Below are positions 17,060 to 28,200 of a DNA stretch of 64,000 nucleotides, one piece after another. How positions within the stretch are numbered: position 1 is the stretch's first letter; every line of letters begins with the position of its first letter. The DNA is from an uncultured Draconibacterium sp. (GTDB taxonomy: Bacteria; Bacteroidota; Bacteroidia; Bacteroidales; Prolixibacteraceae), in assembly GCF_963674925.1 (NCBI RefSeq), contig NZ_OY771649.1:1488001-1552000 (forward strand), in the 5' to 3' direction. The position numbers and the translations under genes are program-made. Below the pieces are notes generated by a model that did not search any database, had not been told where the DNA came from, and worked only from the letters and a program-made list of their open reading frames with translations.

Positions 17060-19924
17060 TTAAAATTTCAAAGTAAGGCCAGCATTAAAAGCTTTCATTA
17101 TGGGGTAATTGGTCCCGTTAGAGTTGGCCATTTCAGCATCAAAATCGGTTGTAGGAAGATTGTCGGTTACAAAAAGGTTTGTAGCATTTATATACAATCG
17201 TAAAAAACTCGCATGAATGGCTTTTACTACTTTTTCTGGTAACGTATAACCAAGCTCGGCATTCTTTAAACGAAAAAGATTTCCATTCGCCATCCAATAA
17301 TCGCTTCGAACAAAATTTGGCGATACGTTACCTAAGCGCGGATATGTTGCAGAAGTGTTTGTTTCCGACCACGCTCCTTTCATATATTCGGTAAAATTGT
17401 CGTTGTTCGACCAGCGCCCAAAACCATGTAAGTACACCTGGCGGTTGGCCATTCCGTTGAAAAACAAACGTACATCGAAACCTTTGAAGGCTGTTTCAAG
17501 CTGGATTCCGTAATTAATGTGTGGTATTTGTTCGTCGCCAAGCGGAGCTTTATCTTTATCATTAATTACACCATCCTCGTTTAAATCTTTATACTTAATA
17601 TCTCCGGGAATTGGGTTGTGTCCGAATATTGAGTAATCAACTCCGTAGTCGATTATTTCCTGTTCCGACCGAAACAAGCCATCGGTAAGGTAGCCCCATT
17701 GCTCCTGAACCGCATAACCGGCCATACGGTACATATAGGCATAAGTGTCGTCGTAGGGCATCTCCCCCATTTCAATTTGTTTGTTTTTATTGTATGCAAC
17801 GTTACCGGCAACAGTAAACATTAAGCCATTATTTAGCACCTTATTATAACTAGCAAACAACTCAAAGCCCTTGTTTTCAATTTCACCCAAATTTCGTGGA
17901 GGTGTAATCCCTGAGGTTTTATCCAATCCTATAAATCCTCCGGGTGCAGTAGCTATTTTATCAATTATAATGTCTGTATTCTTATTGTAATACACATCGG
18001 CACTTAATGTTAAAGCGTTAAACAACTGTGCATCTAATCCAATATTTGTTTTTTTCGATTTTTCCCAGGTAATATCCATGTTACCCAGTTGGTCTTCATT
18101 CGAATTTTGGTGCCATGTTGTAAGGTATAAATACTGGTTTGCACCTCCATAGTTATAAACACTATTGCCAATTACTCCGAACGAAGAGCGTAGTTTCAGG
18201 TAGGTAAAAACATTGTTATCCTTCATAAAATTCTCGTTCGAAATAATCCATGCTCCTGAAACCGATGGAAACACCCCCCATCGTTTACCCGGTGCAAACT
18301 GCTCTGACCCCTGGTAGGAGGCATTTACCTCAAGTGCATATCTTTTATCGTAGGAATATGCCACACGGCCGGCCAGGTTTAAATAGTTTGTTGATAAATA
18401 ACTTTGTTGCTGATTTAACTGACGCTCGAAAAACACCAAAGCGGTAACATCATGTTTATCAAATTTTCTGGCGTAATCAATCTGCCCCCGAAAATTATAC
18501 ATGTAGCTAAAGAATTTACCTTGTTTATCAGATAAGCCGCTATTTGAAGTACCGTCAATCTGAACATACCCTAACGAATCAATTCCGCCTGCGCCAGGTA
18601 AAGCTACAACTTCCCATGCTTCGTACGAGCGACTTCGGTTGGCAATACTATTCGAAAATACATCGAACGACAGTTGCCCCGTAGCTTTTAATCCCGGAGT
18701 TATGTTTGATAACTTTTGTTCCAGGGTAAATGTATTCCCCAACCGGGTGCTGCTTTCGTGTACAAGCCCGGTTCGGTTTAAATAAGCATACACCGATTCT
18801 TTGGGTCGAAAACCTAATCGGTTTTGATTTGTCAACACCTCACCACCTGGTGTCAGGTCGTTAAAGGCATTGTTGGGTGTTTCGTACAACTTGCCAATTA
18901 AATAGCCCCAGCTTTCATCTTTTTTAATGTAAGGTCGGTTATAGCTTTGCAAATACCCGCCAATGTTTACTTTAAAAACGAGTGTAGGATTTAAGGTAAT
19001 ATCAAGATTGGTTCTGAAATTAAACCGATTGGTACGTTCCTGATTGTTGTAATAGTATTCATCAAAATCTTGTGTTTCAAATATCCCATCTTGTGTTAAA
19101 TACCCCATTGAGGCAAAATATTTCACCTGTTGGTTTCCCCCGGTAAAATTTATGTTTGCCCGTGTGGTTTGCATAAAATCCTTTGTAAAATTTTTTATTA
19201 CGTCGCGTGTTGGGTAAAACTCCTGGCTATCGCCCAGTTTATACCGTTCAATTTCGTAATCAGAATATAAAAGTCTTTCGGGAACTTCCTCGCCCAGCGC
19301 GCGATAGTCGTTTACCACTCGCTGATTATGCATATTTACGTAATCGTAGGCATTTAGCATTTCGGGCATTCGTGTTGGGGTTTCAAATGCGTGATTAACA
19401 GAAATATCGATTTTTGATTTTCCATCAAATCCGTTTTTTGTTGTAACCATTAAAACCCCGTTGGAGCCTCTCATACCATATAAAGCAACAGCAGCCGCAT
19501 CTTTTAATAACGACACCCGCTCGATATCATGAATATCAACATCAGCTACCTCTCTTTCAACTCCATCAACAATAGTTAATATTTTGTTCGATTTATCTGA
19601 ATCTTTCCCACGGATATCTACATATAAATTTGTTGTTCCTCCTGCTTCTCCACTTAATTGTACTATCGACAGGCCGGGAATCCGTCCTTGCAGGGCAACA
19701 AATAAATTTGATGTTGGTATTGTTCTTAATTCATCTCCGCTAATAGAAAAGATAGCTGCAGAAACCTGGTCTCTTTCCTGTATCCCGTAAGGGACATACT
19801 CTTTTTGATTCGTTTTCGACACCTTAACTGAATCCTGGTCAACATTTCCATTACTGGCGAAAACTGAACAGAATGTTAAAATGGAACAAATTGTAATCAG
19901 TAGTTTATTCTGTATTTTTTTCAT
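17060..19924 (-). CDS. SusC-like TonB-dependent transporter without carboxypeptidase-like domain (pair 2)
   Basis: This is a 954-residue outer-membrane TonB-dependent oligosaccharide transporter. After a leader (residues 1-23) only about 20 residues precede a TonB-box-like stretch (VPYGIQERDQVSAAI). The CarboxypepD_reg-like domain normal in SusC proteins is missing. The plug follows (about 55-165, with SNLFVALQGRIPGLSIVQ, VDGVEREVADVDIHDIERV and LKDAAAVALYGMRGSNGVLMVTTK). The 22-strand barrel occupies the rest and ends in an aromatic residue (LKF). Next to it, the pair-1 SusC is full length (1038 residues). The shortened N-terminus looks like natural variation, since the leader is intact. Imported cargo is presumably a desulfated oligosaccharide of the PUL substrate. 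Confidence 0.96.
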   Translation of the reverse strand: MKKIQNKLLITICSILTFCSVFASNGNVDQDSVKVSKTNQKEYVPYGIQERDQVSAAIFSISGDELRTIPTSNLFVALQGRIPGLSIVQLSGEAGGTTNLYVDIRGKDSDKSNKILTIVDGVEREVADVDIHDIERVSLLKDAAAVALYGMRGSNGVLMVTTKNGFDGKSKIDISVNHAFETPTRMPEMLNAYDYVNMHNQRVVNDYRALGEEVPERLLYSDYEIERYKLGDSQEFYPTRDVIKNFTKDFMQTTRANINFTGGNQQVKYFASMGYLTQDGIFETQDFDEYYYNNQERTNRFNFRTNLDITLNPTLVFKVNIGGYLQSYNRPYIKKDESWGYLIGKLYETPNNAFNDLTPGGEVLTNQNRLGFRPKESVYAYLNRTGLVHESSTRLGNTFTLEQKLSNITPGLKATGQLSFDVFSNSIANRSRSYEAWEVVALPGAGGIDSLGYVQIDGTSNSGLSDKQGKFFSYMYNFRGQIDYARKFDKHDVTALVFFERQLNQQQSYLSTNYLNLAGRVAYSYDKRYALEVNASYQGSEQFAPGKRWGVFPSVSGAWIISNENFMKDNNVFTYLKLRSSFGVIGNSVYNYGGANQYLYLTTWHQNSNEDQLGNMDITWEKSKKTNIGLDAQLFNALTLSADVYYNKNTDIIIDKIATAPGGFIGLDKTSGITPPRNLGEIENKGFELFASYNKVLNNGLMFTVAGNVAYNKNKQIEMGEMPYDDTYAYMYRMAGYAVQEQWGYLTDGLFRSEQEIIDYGVDYSIFGHNPIPGDIKYKDLNEDGVINDKDKAPLGDEQIPHINYGIQLETAFKGFDVRLFFNGMANRQVYLHGFGRWSNNDNFTEYMKGAWSETNTSATYPRLGNVSPNFVRSDYWMANGNLFRLKNAELGYTLPEKVVKAIHASFLRLYINATNLFVTDNLPTTDFDAEMANSNGTNYPIMKAFNAGLTLKF

Positions 19925-19980
19925 TTTATTTAAGTTGTATGTTTAAAAACCCTCGGTTCGTATCCGTAATATGGAACTCG

Positions 19981-21927
19981 TTATTCGAACTTAAAAGGTG
20001 TTCCTCCCCAGGCAACCGGTTGTTGTATACTTCGCAAAAACTTTTTGTCGCTGTTAGGAATAGGAAGGATTTTGTGCTTTTCGTTATGGCAAACCCACAA
20101 CCAGGGCATTTTATACCTTACATGCGTGAATGTACCATCGTCGTGTTTAAGCACCTCCATACCGCTTATAGTATTGTTATCTTGATTACTAATTACATCC
20201 CAGCGACGAACATCCATAAAACGGTGCATCCATTCCATCATTAATTCTACTCTGCGTTCGTTCTGAATTCGTTTCATTAACCACTCTTTGTCTCCAATTT
20301 GAGCATTGGGAACATCCTGAATTCGTGGCTGTTCAGCTCTTTCCCGGGTTTTGTTTAACGCTTCGGCTGCTTCGTTTAACCTTCCGGCTCCACATAAAGC
20401 TTCGGCATAATTCAGATAAATCTCGGCATATCGCATCCGGGCATTTCTGCACGGAACACCACTTCCGGTTCCACCGTAGTATGCCGCACCTTTATCTTTC
20501 CCGCCGTAATAACCGGTGTAAGTGCGCTTTTTGTCGCCCGAAACCGAGTTCCCATTCGAACCCGTACCGTTTGCTCTTTTATTTCCATCGGCCGAAATCC
20601 ATGTCATCACGTAAATACTGTCGGTTGGTGCTCCACCTGCAATTGACGGAATATTAAATCCAAGTCCGTAAAAACCTCCGTTATGAATAATATCGCGGTA
20701 AAAACGTTTGTCTCGTTTGGGCGAAATTCCATATTGTCCGTAAGGGTCGTTATAGTCGTCGTATCCTGCTGCCAGGGCTTCATTTGTAAAAACCGGATTT
20801 TCATGTACTTCATCATAATGGTCGATTAGCAATGCCCCGTTTTCAAGTTCGTAACAATCAACAATTTCCTGCGTTGGGCACTCGCCTGCCTTATTCCCCA
20901 TCTTAACAGCCTGTTTCCCGAATTCGGTTGCAGTAAGGTTCATTCCATGAACATTATGACCAGCTCCGCCATAGCCCCAGATTAATTCTTTCTCCTCCAA
21001 TCTTTCCGATACTTGTGAGATATACAGTTTTCTGGAATCAGCTCTGTTGTCCCAGTCCCATGAATCGAGTTCGTAGGCATTCAGATTTAAGAATTGTTCG
21101 CAGGCATTGGCTGCTGCCTCATACTTATCAGCACGATTATCCGGGTTATTTAAAGGACTGGCATTGTACAATAAAACCCTTGTTTTTAAACCGTATACAA
21201 ATCCAAGACTTATTCTTTCTTTATCGTCATTCGATTCGAAGTTCCGTTTCAGTGGCAGTGCCCCCGAACTGATAACCTCATCAAGCTGGGTAATAATAGA
21301 ATCGGTTAATGCCTGATAAGAAGGACGCTCCATATCCTGCCATTCCGAAAAATTCACATCGATGTTTTTACCCATAAAAGGAACAGGCCCGTAAATACAT
21401 CCCAACATAAAGTGATAGTAGGCACGCAATGTTTTTGCTTCGGCTACCATCAGGTTAATCTCCTCCTGTGGCATTTCCGACTTTGAAACGGTTATATTTT
21501 TAGCATTTTCCATTAGCGTATTACAATGCCGGATTGCGCCCCAATAGGCACCCCACCAGCCGCCATCCCACCAGCCGGTTGCGCTTGACTGGCCGGTACT
21601 CCTGTTAAACCAAACAGGGCTGTAATCGGGAGATAATTTTCCGGAGCGCCAATCGCCACTCGATTGCCCTTGCGCATCGAATGCATTATCAGTTAACGCT
21701 TCATCGGTACACCAGAAGTAATGCGGATTCCTATCAGCTTCCATTCCGGCGTAACTTGCCGAAAGTAAACCCCTCACTTTATTGGCATCGTCTAACACAC
21801 CATCAAGTGTTTCGCGCGAATTTGCTTCTCGGTTAAGTGCGTCTTCAAATACGTCTTCGCAGCCTGAAAGCATAATAGCCAGAAGACAAATAAGTGATAA
21901 GTAATATGAGTATTTTATATTTTTCAT
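19981..21927 (-). CDS. SusD-like glycan-binding lipoprotein (pair 1)
   Basis: This is a RagB/SusD family surface lipoprotein of 648 residues. I start it at the ATG at 21927; an upstream TTG at 21936 would add three residues but is a poorer start. The lipobox is LSGC (Cys23). Typical SusD elements are VAEAKTLRAYYHFMLGCIYG in the helical core, YAEIYLNYAEALCGAGRLNE, ALNKTRERAEQPRIQD and RIQNERRVELMMEWMHRFMDVRRWD. The stretch KRTYTGYYGGKDKGAAYYG is rich in Gly and Tyr and could form part of a sugar-binding surface (inference). It is encoded 30 bp after its SusC partner. Confidence 0.97.
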   Translation of the reverse strand: MKNIKYSYYLSLICLLAIMLSGCEDVFEDALNREANSRETLDGVLDDANKVRGLLSASYAGMEADRNPHYFWCTDEALTDNAFDAQGQSSGDWRSGKLSPDYSPVWFNRSTGQSSATGWWDGGWWGAYWGAIRHCNTLMENAKNITVSKSEMPQEEINLMVAEAKTLRAYYHFMLGCIYGPVPFMGKNIDVNFSEWQDMERPSYQALTDSIITQLDEVISSGALPLKRNFESNDDKERISLGFVYGLKTRVLLYNASPLNNPDNRADKYEAAANACEQFLNLNAYELDSWDWDNRADSRKLYISQVSERLEEKELIWGYGGAGHNVHGMNLTATEFGKQAVKMGNKAGECPTQEIVDCYELENGALLIDHYDEVHENPVFTNEALAAGYDDYNDPYGQYGISPKRDKRFYRDIIHNGGFYGLGFNIPSIAGGAPTDSIYVMTWISADGNKRANGTGSNGNSVSGDKKRTYTGYYGGKDKGAAYYGGTGSGVPCRNARMRYAEIYLNYAEALCGAGRLNEAAEALNKTRERAEQPRIQDVPNAQIGDKEWLMKRIQNERRVELMMEWMHRFMDVRRWDVISNQDNNTISGMEVLKHDDGTFTHVRYKMPWLWVCHNEKHKILPIPNSDKKFLRSIQQPVAWGGTPFKFE

Positions 21928-21957
21928 TATTCTCAATTTTTTGCGTTGTCCATAGAA

Positions 21958-24900
21958 TTAAAAAGTAACATTCAGTCCTACGTTTACAGTTGAAAGCACA
22001 GGATGAGCCAATGAATTGGTTACCTCGGGATCGAAATACTTAAAAGGCATATTATCGAGTGTGAAAATATTTTGGCCATTTACAAATACACGAGCCTTAC
22101 TTATTTTCATACTATTACATGCACGCTCCGGAATAGAATAACCAAATTCGATGTTCCGCAGCCGGGCAAACCACATTTCTTTCATCCAATAAGAGCTTGG
22201 ATTTTTACTGATTGTTATTCCGTCGTGATGCAACCTGGGGTATTCAATTCTCTCTCCATTTTCATAGCGCTCGGGTGTCCAGGCGTATTTATGAAGTTCG
22301 AAATAGTTTTTGTAGCTTCCAATTTCCTGGTTCTCCCAATCCAATACGCCTCTTCCGTAGAAATTATACATATAGTTGGTGGCCACATCAATCAAAACCG
22401 AGAAATCGAAATTTTTGTAACCAGCAGAAAACGTATACGAATAATTCCACTCCGGAATGTTCGGATATTCCATTGGTATAAGGTCTTTCGAGTCGATATA
22501 TCCATCGCCGTTAACATCGCGGTATTTTAAATCGCCCGGTAAAACGTTTGTGGATAATGCCGACATATCAGCCCAATTCTGAATTTCCTCGGTACTCTCG
22601 AAATAGCCTAAACAATCGTAGCCCCACATTACACCACGGCTGAATCCCTCTGTAGTGTATGGATAAGCATAAGAGTCGTCCAGAGGAGTTTCATTCATTT
22701 TTACAATTTTATTACGGGCAAAAGTTGCACTAAACCTGGTGTTTATCCACAAATCGTTTTTAAACGACTTTGAATAGCCAAGCGTTACTTCAAATCCTTT
22801 GTTACTCATTACTCCGGCATTGGTTGGAGGCAAATTAGATTGCCCGTACATGTATTCAGGAATAAGCGACACGCCGGTTAATATCGACGAACGTTTTTCA
22901 TAAAACACATCAACATCTAGTTTTATGTAATCAAAAACGCGGGTTTCAATAGCTGCATTATATTTATTGGCAACTTCCCAGGTAATATTCATGTTGGGCA
23001 TTGTACTTTCGAAGGTAGCACTGGGCATACCATTGGGTCTCCACATGCCGGAAAAATATCCGTTCTGGGCCTGTGTCCAGTTGGGTAAATATAAAAACCG
23101 CTGACCTCCCATTCTGTCGTTTCCAACCTGGCCAAAAGAAGTACGTATTTTCAGATAATCGAGGAAACCAACATTACTCATAAATTCTTCCTCGGTAAGT
23201 GTCCATCCCAGTGATACAGATGGAAAGAATCCAAACCGTTTCCCTGGAGCAAACTGTTCAGAACCGTTCATCCCAAAGTTGAATTCTGTCATATACTTCC
23301 GGGCATAGCTGTAGGTAAGCCTTCCTACAATACCAACATAATTTCGGGGAATATCAATGTTATTAACTGACTGACTTTGTTTATACAGCAACATTCCGGT
23401 AACATTATGCTGCTCAAACTTACGCGCATAGTTTAATGCCCCTTCAAGGTCGAAATTTGTTGAAAAGCTTTGTGTTAGTGCCGATGATAAATCAGAATCG
23501 GGATCGCCATTGTTCGAAACATATTCAACTACCTGTTCTCCATCCACTTCATTAAGTACTGCAATATATGTAGCATAGGTTCTTCGGTACCCTCTAATGT
23601 GGGTAGCCCTGCTATCGTACGATACCTGCGCCCTTGCACTTAAACCTTTTGTAATGAATGGTAAATCCATATTTAATCCCACAGTAGTTTGAAGGGTATT
23701 TGTGGTAGCTGTACGGTAACCTGTTCGGTTTAATGATCCAAAAGGTACCCGGTCTTTACGCCCCGGAGCTGATAATACCTGATCATATTCATTAACATCG
23801 GCAAATGAAATTGATGGAATATCGGTGAACTGGGCCATTAAGGTTGAATAATTGGCTCCATAAGTATTAATTGATCCGGAAGAGCTTCCGTTTACTGTTG
23901 GATCATGTTTATCCTGTAAATATCCTGAAAGGTTCAAATAAACTTTCAATAAATCATTAATCTGTAAATCAACATTAGCCCGGTAGTTAAAACGATCCAG
24001 GCGCTGACTGTTTTTGAAGTTATATTCGTCCCATCCTTCGGTTTTAAATGGCCCGGTTTGCCCTGTATAGCCCATACTTGCAAAATATTTGGTTTTTTTG
24101 GTCCCACCTCTCATGTTTACACTTGACTTTAACATTGGAGTATAGTCTTTCATGTACTCTCCGTAAAAGTCACGATCGACATAATAGGTTGGGAATCTAG
24201 CCATGTAATCAGTGTAATTATCAACTAGTTCCTGTTCAAAGGCTAATGGAGAATTGCCACCGGTGGCCTGATTATGCATTTCGATTGCGCTGTTTCGCAC
24301 GGTCATGTAATCGACAGCATTTAAAGGTTGGGGCAAACGTTCAACGTACTGCATTGAATAGTTGGCGTTGGCGGTAACAATGGGTTTACCAACCTGCCCT
24401 TTCTTTGTTGTTACCAAAATAACACCGTTGGCCCCTCTTACTCCATAAACAGCTGTAGCTGACGCATCTTTTAAAACATTTACTGATTCAACATCATACG
24501 CATCTACGGTTGTAAGTTCACGCTCGATACCATCGACCAATACCAGCGGCTGTGTATTGTTGGTTGTTGCCTGCCCGCGAATGTACATGTTAATGTCCTC
24601 GTTACCGAGCTCACCACCTTTGAGCATTACAGTTAAACCCGGCATTTTACCAGCCAAACCGGTTGCCAGGTTAGAGGTTGGTGTACGCACAATTTCGTCG
24701 GCACCAATGGAAGAAATGGCCGCAACTACACTTGCTTTTTCTTGCTGACCATATCCAACTACCACGACCTCTTCCAGTCCGAGAACATCTTGTTTTAAGG
24801 TTACATCGATAACTGACTTTCCGTTTACAGGAACAACCAGTGTTTTCATTCCAATAAACGAGAACCGGACTAAAGCCTCTGAATTATTAACAGACAATTG

Positions 24901-25074
24901 AAACTTGCCATCCATATCTGTTAATGTACCATTAGTAGTCCCCTCTACAAGAACAGTTACGCCAGGTATCGGCTTTTTTTCTTCATCGACTACCGTACCT
25001 GAAATCTTTTGTACTTGCGCCCATCCGCATACTGATATAAGGAATAGGAGAAGCATCAAAAATGTTTTCTTCAT
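21958..25074 (-). CDS. SusC-like TonB-dependent transporter (pair 1)
   Basis: This is a 1038-residue outer-membrane transporter of full SusC architecture. It has a leader (1-19), a CarboxypepD_reg-like beta-sandwich (about 22-105, with GTVVDEEKKPIPGVTVLVEG), TonB-box region LGLEEVVVVGYGQQEK, plug (about 110-230, with TPTSNLATGLAGKMPGLTV, ELTTVDAYDVESVNVLKDA and VYGVRGANGVILVTTK), then the barrel ending in NVTF. With SusD it imports oligosaccharides using the proton-motive force via TonB-ExbBD, which are not encoded here. It lies 174 bp downstream of the hybrid sensor. That gap is the likely site of the inducible PUL promoter, although I could not see a clean -33/-7 pair in it. Confidence 0.97.
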   Translation of the reverse strand: MKKTFLMLLLFLISVCGWAQVQKISGTVVDEEKKPIPGVTVLVEGTTNGTLTDMDGKFQLSVNNSEALVRFSFIGMKTLVVPVNGKSVIDVTLKQDVLGLEEVVVVGYGQQEKASVVAAISSIGADEIVRTPTSNLATGLAGKMPGLTVMLKGGELGNEDINMYIRGQATTNNTQPLVLVDGIERELTTVDAYDVESVNVLKDASATAVYGVRGANGVILVTTKKGQVGKPIVTANANYSMQYVERLPQPLNAVDYMTVRNSAIEMHNQATGGNSPLAFEQELVDNYTDYMARFPTYYVDRDFYGEYMKDYTPMLKSSVNMRGGTKKTKYFASMGYTGQTGPFKTEGWDEYNFKNSQRLDRFNYRANVDLQINDLLKVYLNLSGYLQDKHDPTVNGSSSGSINTYGANYSTLMAQFTDIPSISFADVNEYDQVLSAPGRKDRVPFGSLNRTGYRTATTNTLQTTVGLNMDLPFITKGLSARAQVSYDSRATHIRGYRRTYATYIAVLNEVDGEQVVEYVSNNGDPDSDLSSALTQSFSTNFDLEGALNYARKFEQHNVTGMLLYKQSQSVNNIDIPRNYVGIVGRLTYSYARKYMTEFNFGMNGSEQFAPGKRFGFFPSVSLGWTLTEEEFMSNVGFLDYLKIRTSFGQVGNDRMGGQRFLYLPNWTQAQNGYFSGMWRPNGMPSATFESTMPNMNITWEVANKYNAAIETRVFDYIKLDVDVFYEKRSSILTGVSLIPEYMYGQSNLPPTNAGVMSNKGFEVTLGYSKSFKNDLWINTRFSATFARNKIVKMNETPLDDSYAYPYTTEGFSRGVMWGYDCLGYFESTEEIQNWADMSALSTNVLPGDLKYRDVNGDGYIDSKDLIPMEYPNIPEWNYSYTFSAGYKNFDFSVLIDVATNYMYNFYGRGVLDWENQEIGSYKNYFELHKYAWTPERYENGERIEYPRLHHDGITISKNPSSYWMKEMWFARLRNIEFGYSIPERACNSMKISKARVFVNGQNIFTLDNMPFKYFDPEVTNSLAHPVLSTVNVGLNVTF

Positions 25075-25248
25075 AAGTCTATAAAATTGATTTTGAATTA
25101 TTTTAACGGTTTGAACCTAGACAAATTGAAGTGATATTTTGTCTGTAATAAGTTCAACTATTTACGTTATTGTCTCAAATAACAAGGGAGTTCTAAAATT
25201 GTGTCTTTTTTCTAAAATTGCGTCAAATAAAAATGAACGGCAGGCTGC

Positions 25249-28200
25249 TTACACGTTTTTCTTTACAAACTCGCTGGGGGTTAATCCCATTTCATTTTTA
25301 AAGGTAGTAGAAAAGTAGCCTTGTGTAGCAAAACCGGCCAGTTCGCTGGTTTCAGCAATGGAATAACTTTTGGTTTTTAATAACTCAACGGCCTTGTTCA
25401 CTTTAAACTTCTTAATATAATCGTTGGGAGTAACGTTGGTAAGCCCGATAAACTTGCGGTAGAAAGTAGAGCGGCTCATATTCATTAATTGAGCCAAATC
25501 GGCCACATTAAATGCTGTGTTCCGGTAATTTTCTTCAATTAGTTTATTTACTTTTTTCAAAAAGAGAATGTCGTTTTGATTGAGCTCATCTTTTTCGAAT
25601 TTAGGCATTGCCCCATTCATAAAAATCTGATGAATTTTTTCGCGATTACTCATTTGACTGTCTACTACTGCAAGCAGGTAATTCATCTCAAATGGTTTTG
25701 TAATGTACAAATCGGCTCCAGTGTTTAAACCCGAAATCTGGGTCTCGATATCGGTTTTTGCCGACAATAAAATAAAAGGAATGTGCGCCCATTTTTCACT
25801 TGTTTTCACTTGTTCACAAAACTCAAAGCCATTTACGCTGGGCATCATTACATCGCTCACAATTAAATCAATTGCTTTATTTTCGATAAGTTCGAGTGCT
25901 TCACTTCCATCAAACGACGACAATACTGAATAATACTCCTTCAAACTTTCGGTAAGCAACTGATTGAGTTCAGCATCATCTTCAACTACCAGTACTGTTT
26001 TATGCTTTCTTTTTATAATTTCTTTTGTTTGACTTGTTACTGAAACCGCCCCGCCATTTTCGACCACCGCCTCAGTAAGACTGGTTGCCAGATTATTTTG
26101 ATTTACGGGCAATACAAAAGAAAAAACTGCGCCTCGCTCTTTCGCATTTTCGGCCTTGATATATCCATTGTGTAGGGAAATTAGTTTTTGACAAAAATCC
26201 AGGCCAATTCCGGTTCCTGAATAATCGGCTTGTTCTGAATCAAATTTTTTATACCGCTGAAAAATAGTCTTCAAATTAGCGGGTTCAATTCCCAGTCCGC
26301 TATCTGCAATTTGTATCTGTATAAAACTTTCTGATTCCGGAAGCGTGGCTGTTTCGTAAGCACTTTTAACCTGGTTGGCATTTAAAATCTGCGAACTTAT
26401 TTTAATGTTTCCGCCGTTTGGCGTAAATTTTACTGCATTCGCTATTATATTACTCAACACCTTGTCTACTTTATCATCGTCAAGCGCCAGGTTGTAATTG
26501 TCAACGTTTGAATAATGAATCGCGATATCCTTTTTCGCTGCATAAAATTCAAAGGGCTTAACGGCATCGGCCACTAAAACTGCTATATTTTGCGTTTTCA
26601 GTTTTAATTCCAGGGTATCCTTCTCCAACTCACGAAATACCAAAATTTGGTTCACCAGCTTTAACAAACGTTTAATGTTAAGTTGCAGACTTTGTATTAC
26701 CTGGCTTTTTTGCTGTTCGCTTTTGTTACTATCGGTTAACTGTTTGGCCAGCCCCGATATGATGGTTAATGGCGTACGAAACTCGTGCGAAATATTCGTA
26801 AAAAAACGCAGTTTCATTTCGTGGATATCTTTTTCGCGCTGATGCTCGTACTGTTCCATTTCAAGTTTATGGCGGTATAATTTCAGCCTGAATAAGAACC
26901 GGAAAACACCCCATGTTGTTAATGCAATAATAAGGGCATACAAACTTAATGCCCACCAGGCAAACCAGGGAGCTGGCCTTATTTCAATTTCCAAAGGTTT
27001 TGATGGTTCAGACCAGTCGCCATCGGTTGATTTTGCTTTAAACTGAAATGTATAGGTACCGGGTTTTAAATAAGCAAAAGATACTAGGCGACGTGTCCCG
27101 ATCTCAATCCAGTTTTTATCTAAACCTTTTAGCCTGTATGCATATTGCACTTGTTCAGAAGAGAGAAAATCGAATGCAGTTAGTTTTAAGCTGAACTCTT
27201 TTTCTTTATGCGACAGGGTAATTTTTGAAGCGAATGAAATGGGCTCTTTCAGAATGCGGCCATCAGATGAAGGCATAACCGTATTGTTCAATACTTGTAA
27301 CTCTTCCAAAATTAATCGCAGCGGAGCAACATTGGGCAAAACCAACTGCTCGGGATAAAAACACGTTAGCCCGTAATTTCCGCCAATAAAAATCATTCCA
27401 TCATCGCTCCGAAAAGCCGATTTTTCGTGAAACTGCGTGTTATTAACGCCTTCGTTTATAAAATAATTTTTTATCGTGCCCGTATTTTTATTCAACCGCG
27501 ACAATCCATACGAAGTACTTAACCACAACTGGTTGTATTCATCTTCAACAATACCGATTACATCGTTACTGGGCAAACCGGTACTTTTATCGAAGTTCGA
27601 TATTGTTCCGTTTTTACGGTCGACACAATACATTCCCCACAAGTAACTTCCTAACCAAAAATCACCTGTTTTGTCAATATGTGCCGTAACAATTCTGTTT
27701 AAGCCCTCAACTTCGGGAAATTTTTCATGAAGGGGAATAGCGTTTTTAGTATTTTTATCATACAAATAAACACCTCTGCCAAAGCTGGTTAACAACAATT
27801 CATTTTCATTAACTTCTACAATCTTTGTAATATTGGGGCCACACTTTTCAATGTGGTAGATTAAGCTTCTGTCTTTGTCAAAAACCATCAATCCAAGCCC
27901 GGGAATTCCCAAATAAATCCACTCTTTATCGCAAAAAATAGTGGAGTACCCAATTTTAATTTCAGGAGATAGGTTATAGAATGTTTGAGTTGAAAGATTA
28001 AAAACCTGTATTCCAGACAAACTTCCAATCCACACCTGGTTGCTATTATCGAGGCAGGTATTTTTTAAAAAGTTGCTCCCCAAATCGCTATTCCCGCTTG
28101 TATAATGACAACTGTTACCGGTTGTTTTATTGTAGGTGTAAAAACCATCCCCACGTGTAGAAATAAGTAATGAACTATTTCCAAATGAACTGATACTGGT

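Noticed and set aside
22072..22530. Plus-strand open frame of 152 codons opposite SusC
   Set aside because: It is a shadow of SusC coding sequence, with biased composition and no domain.
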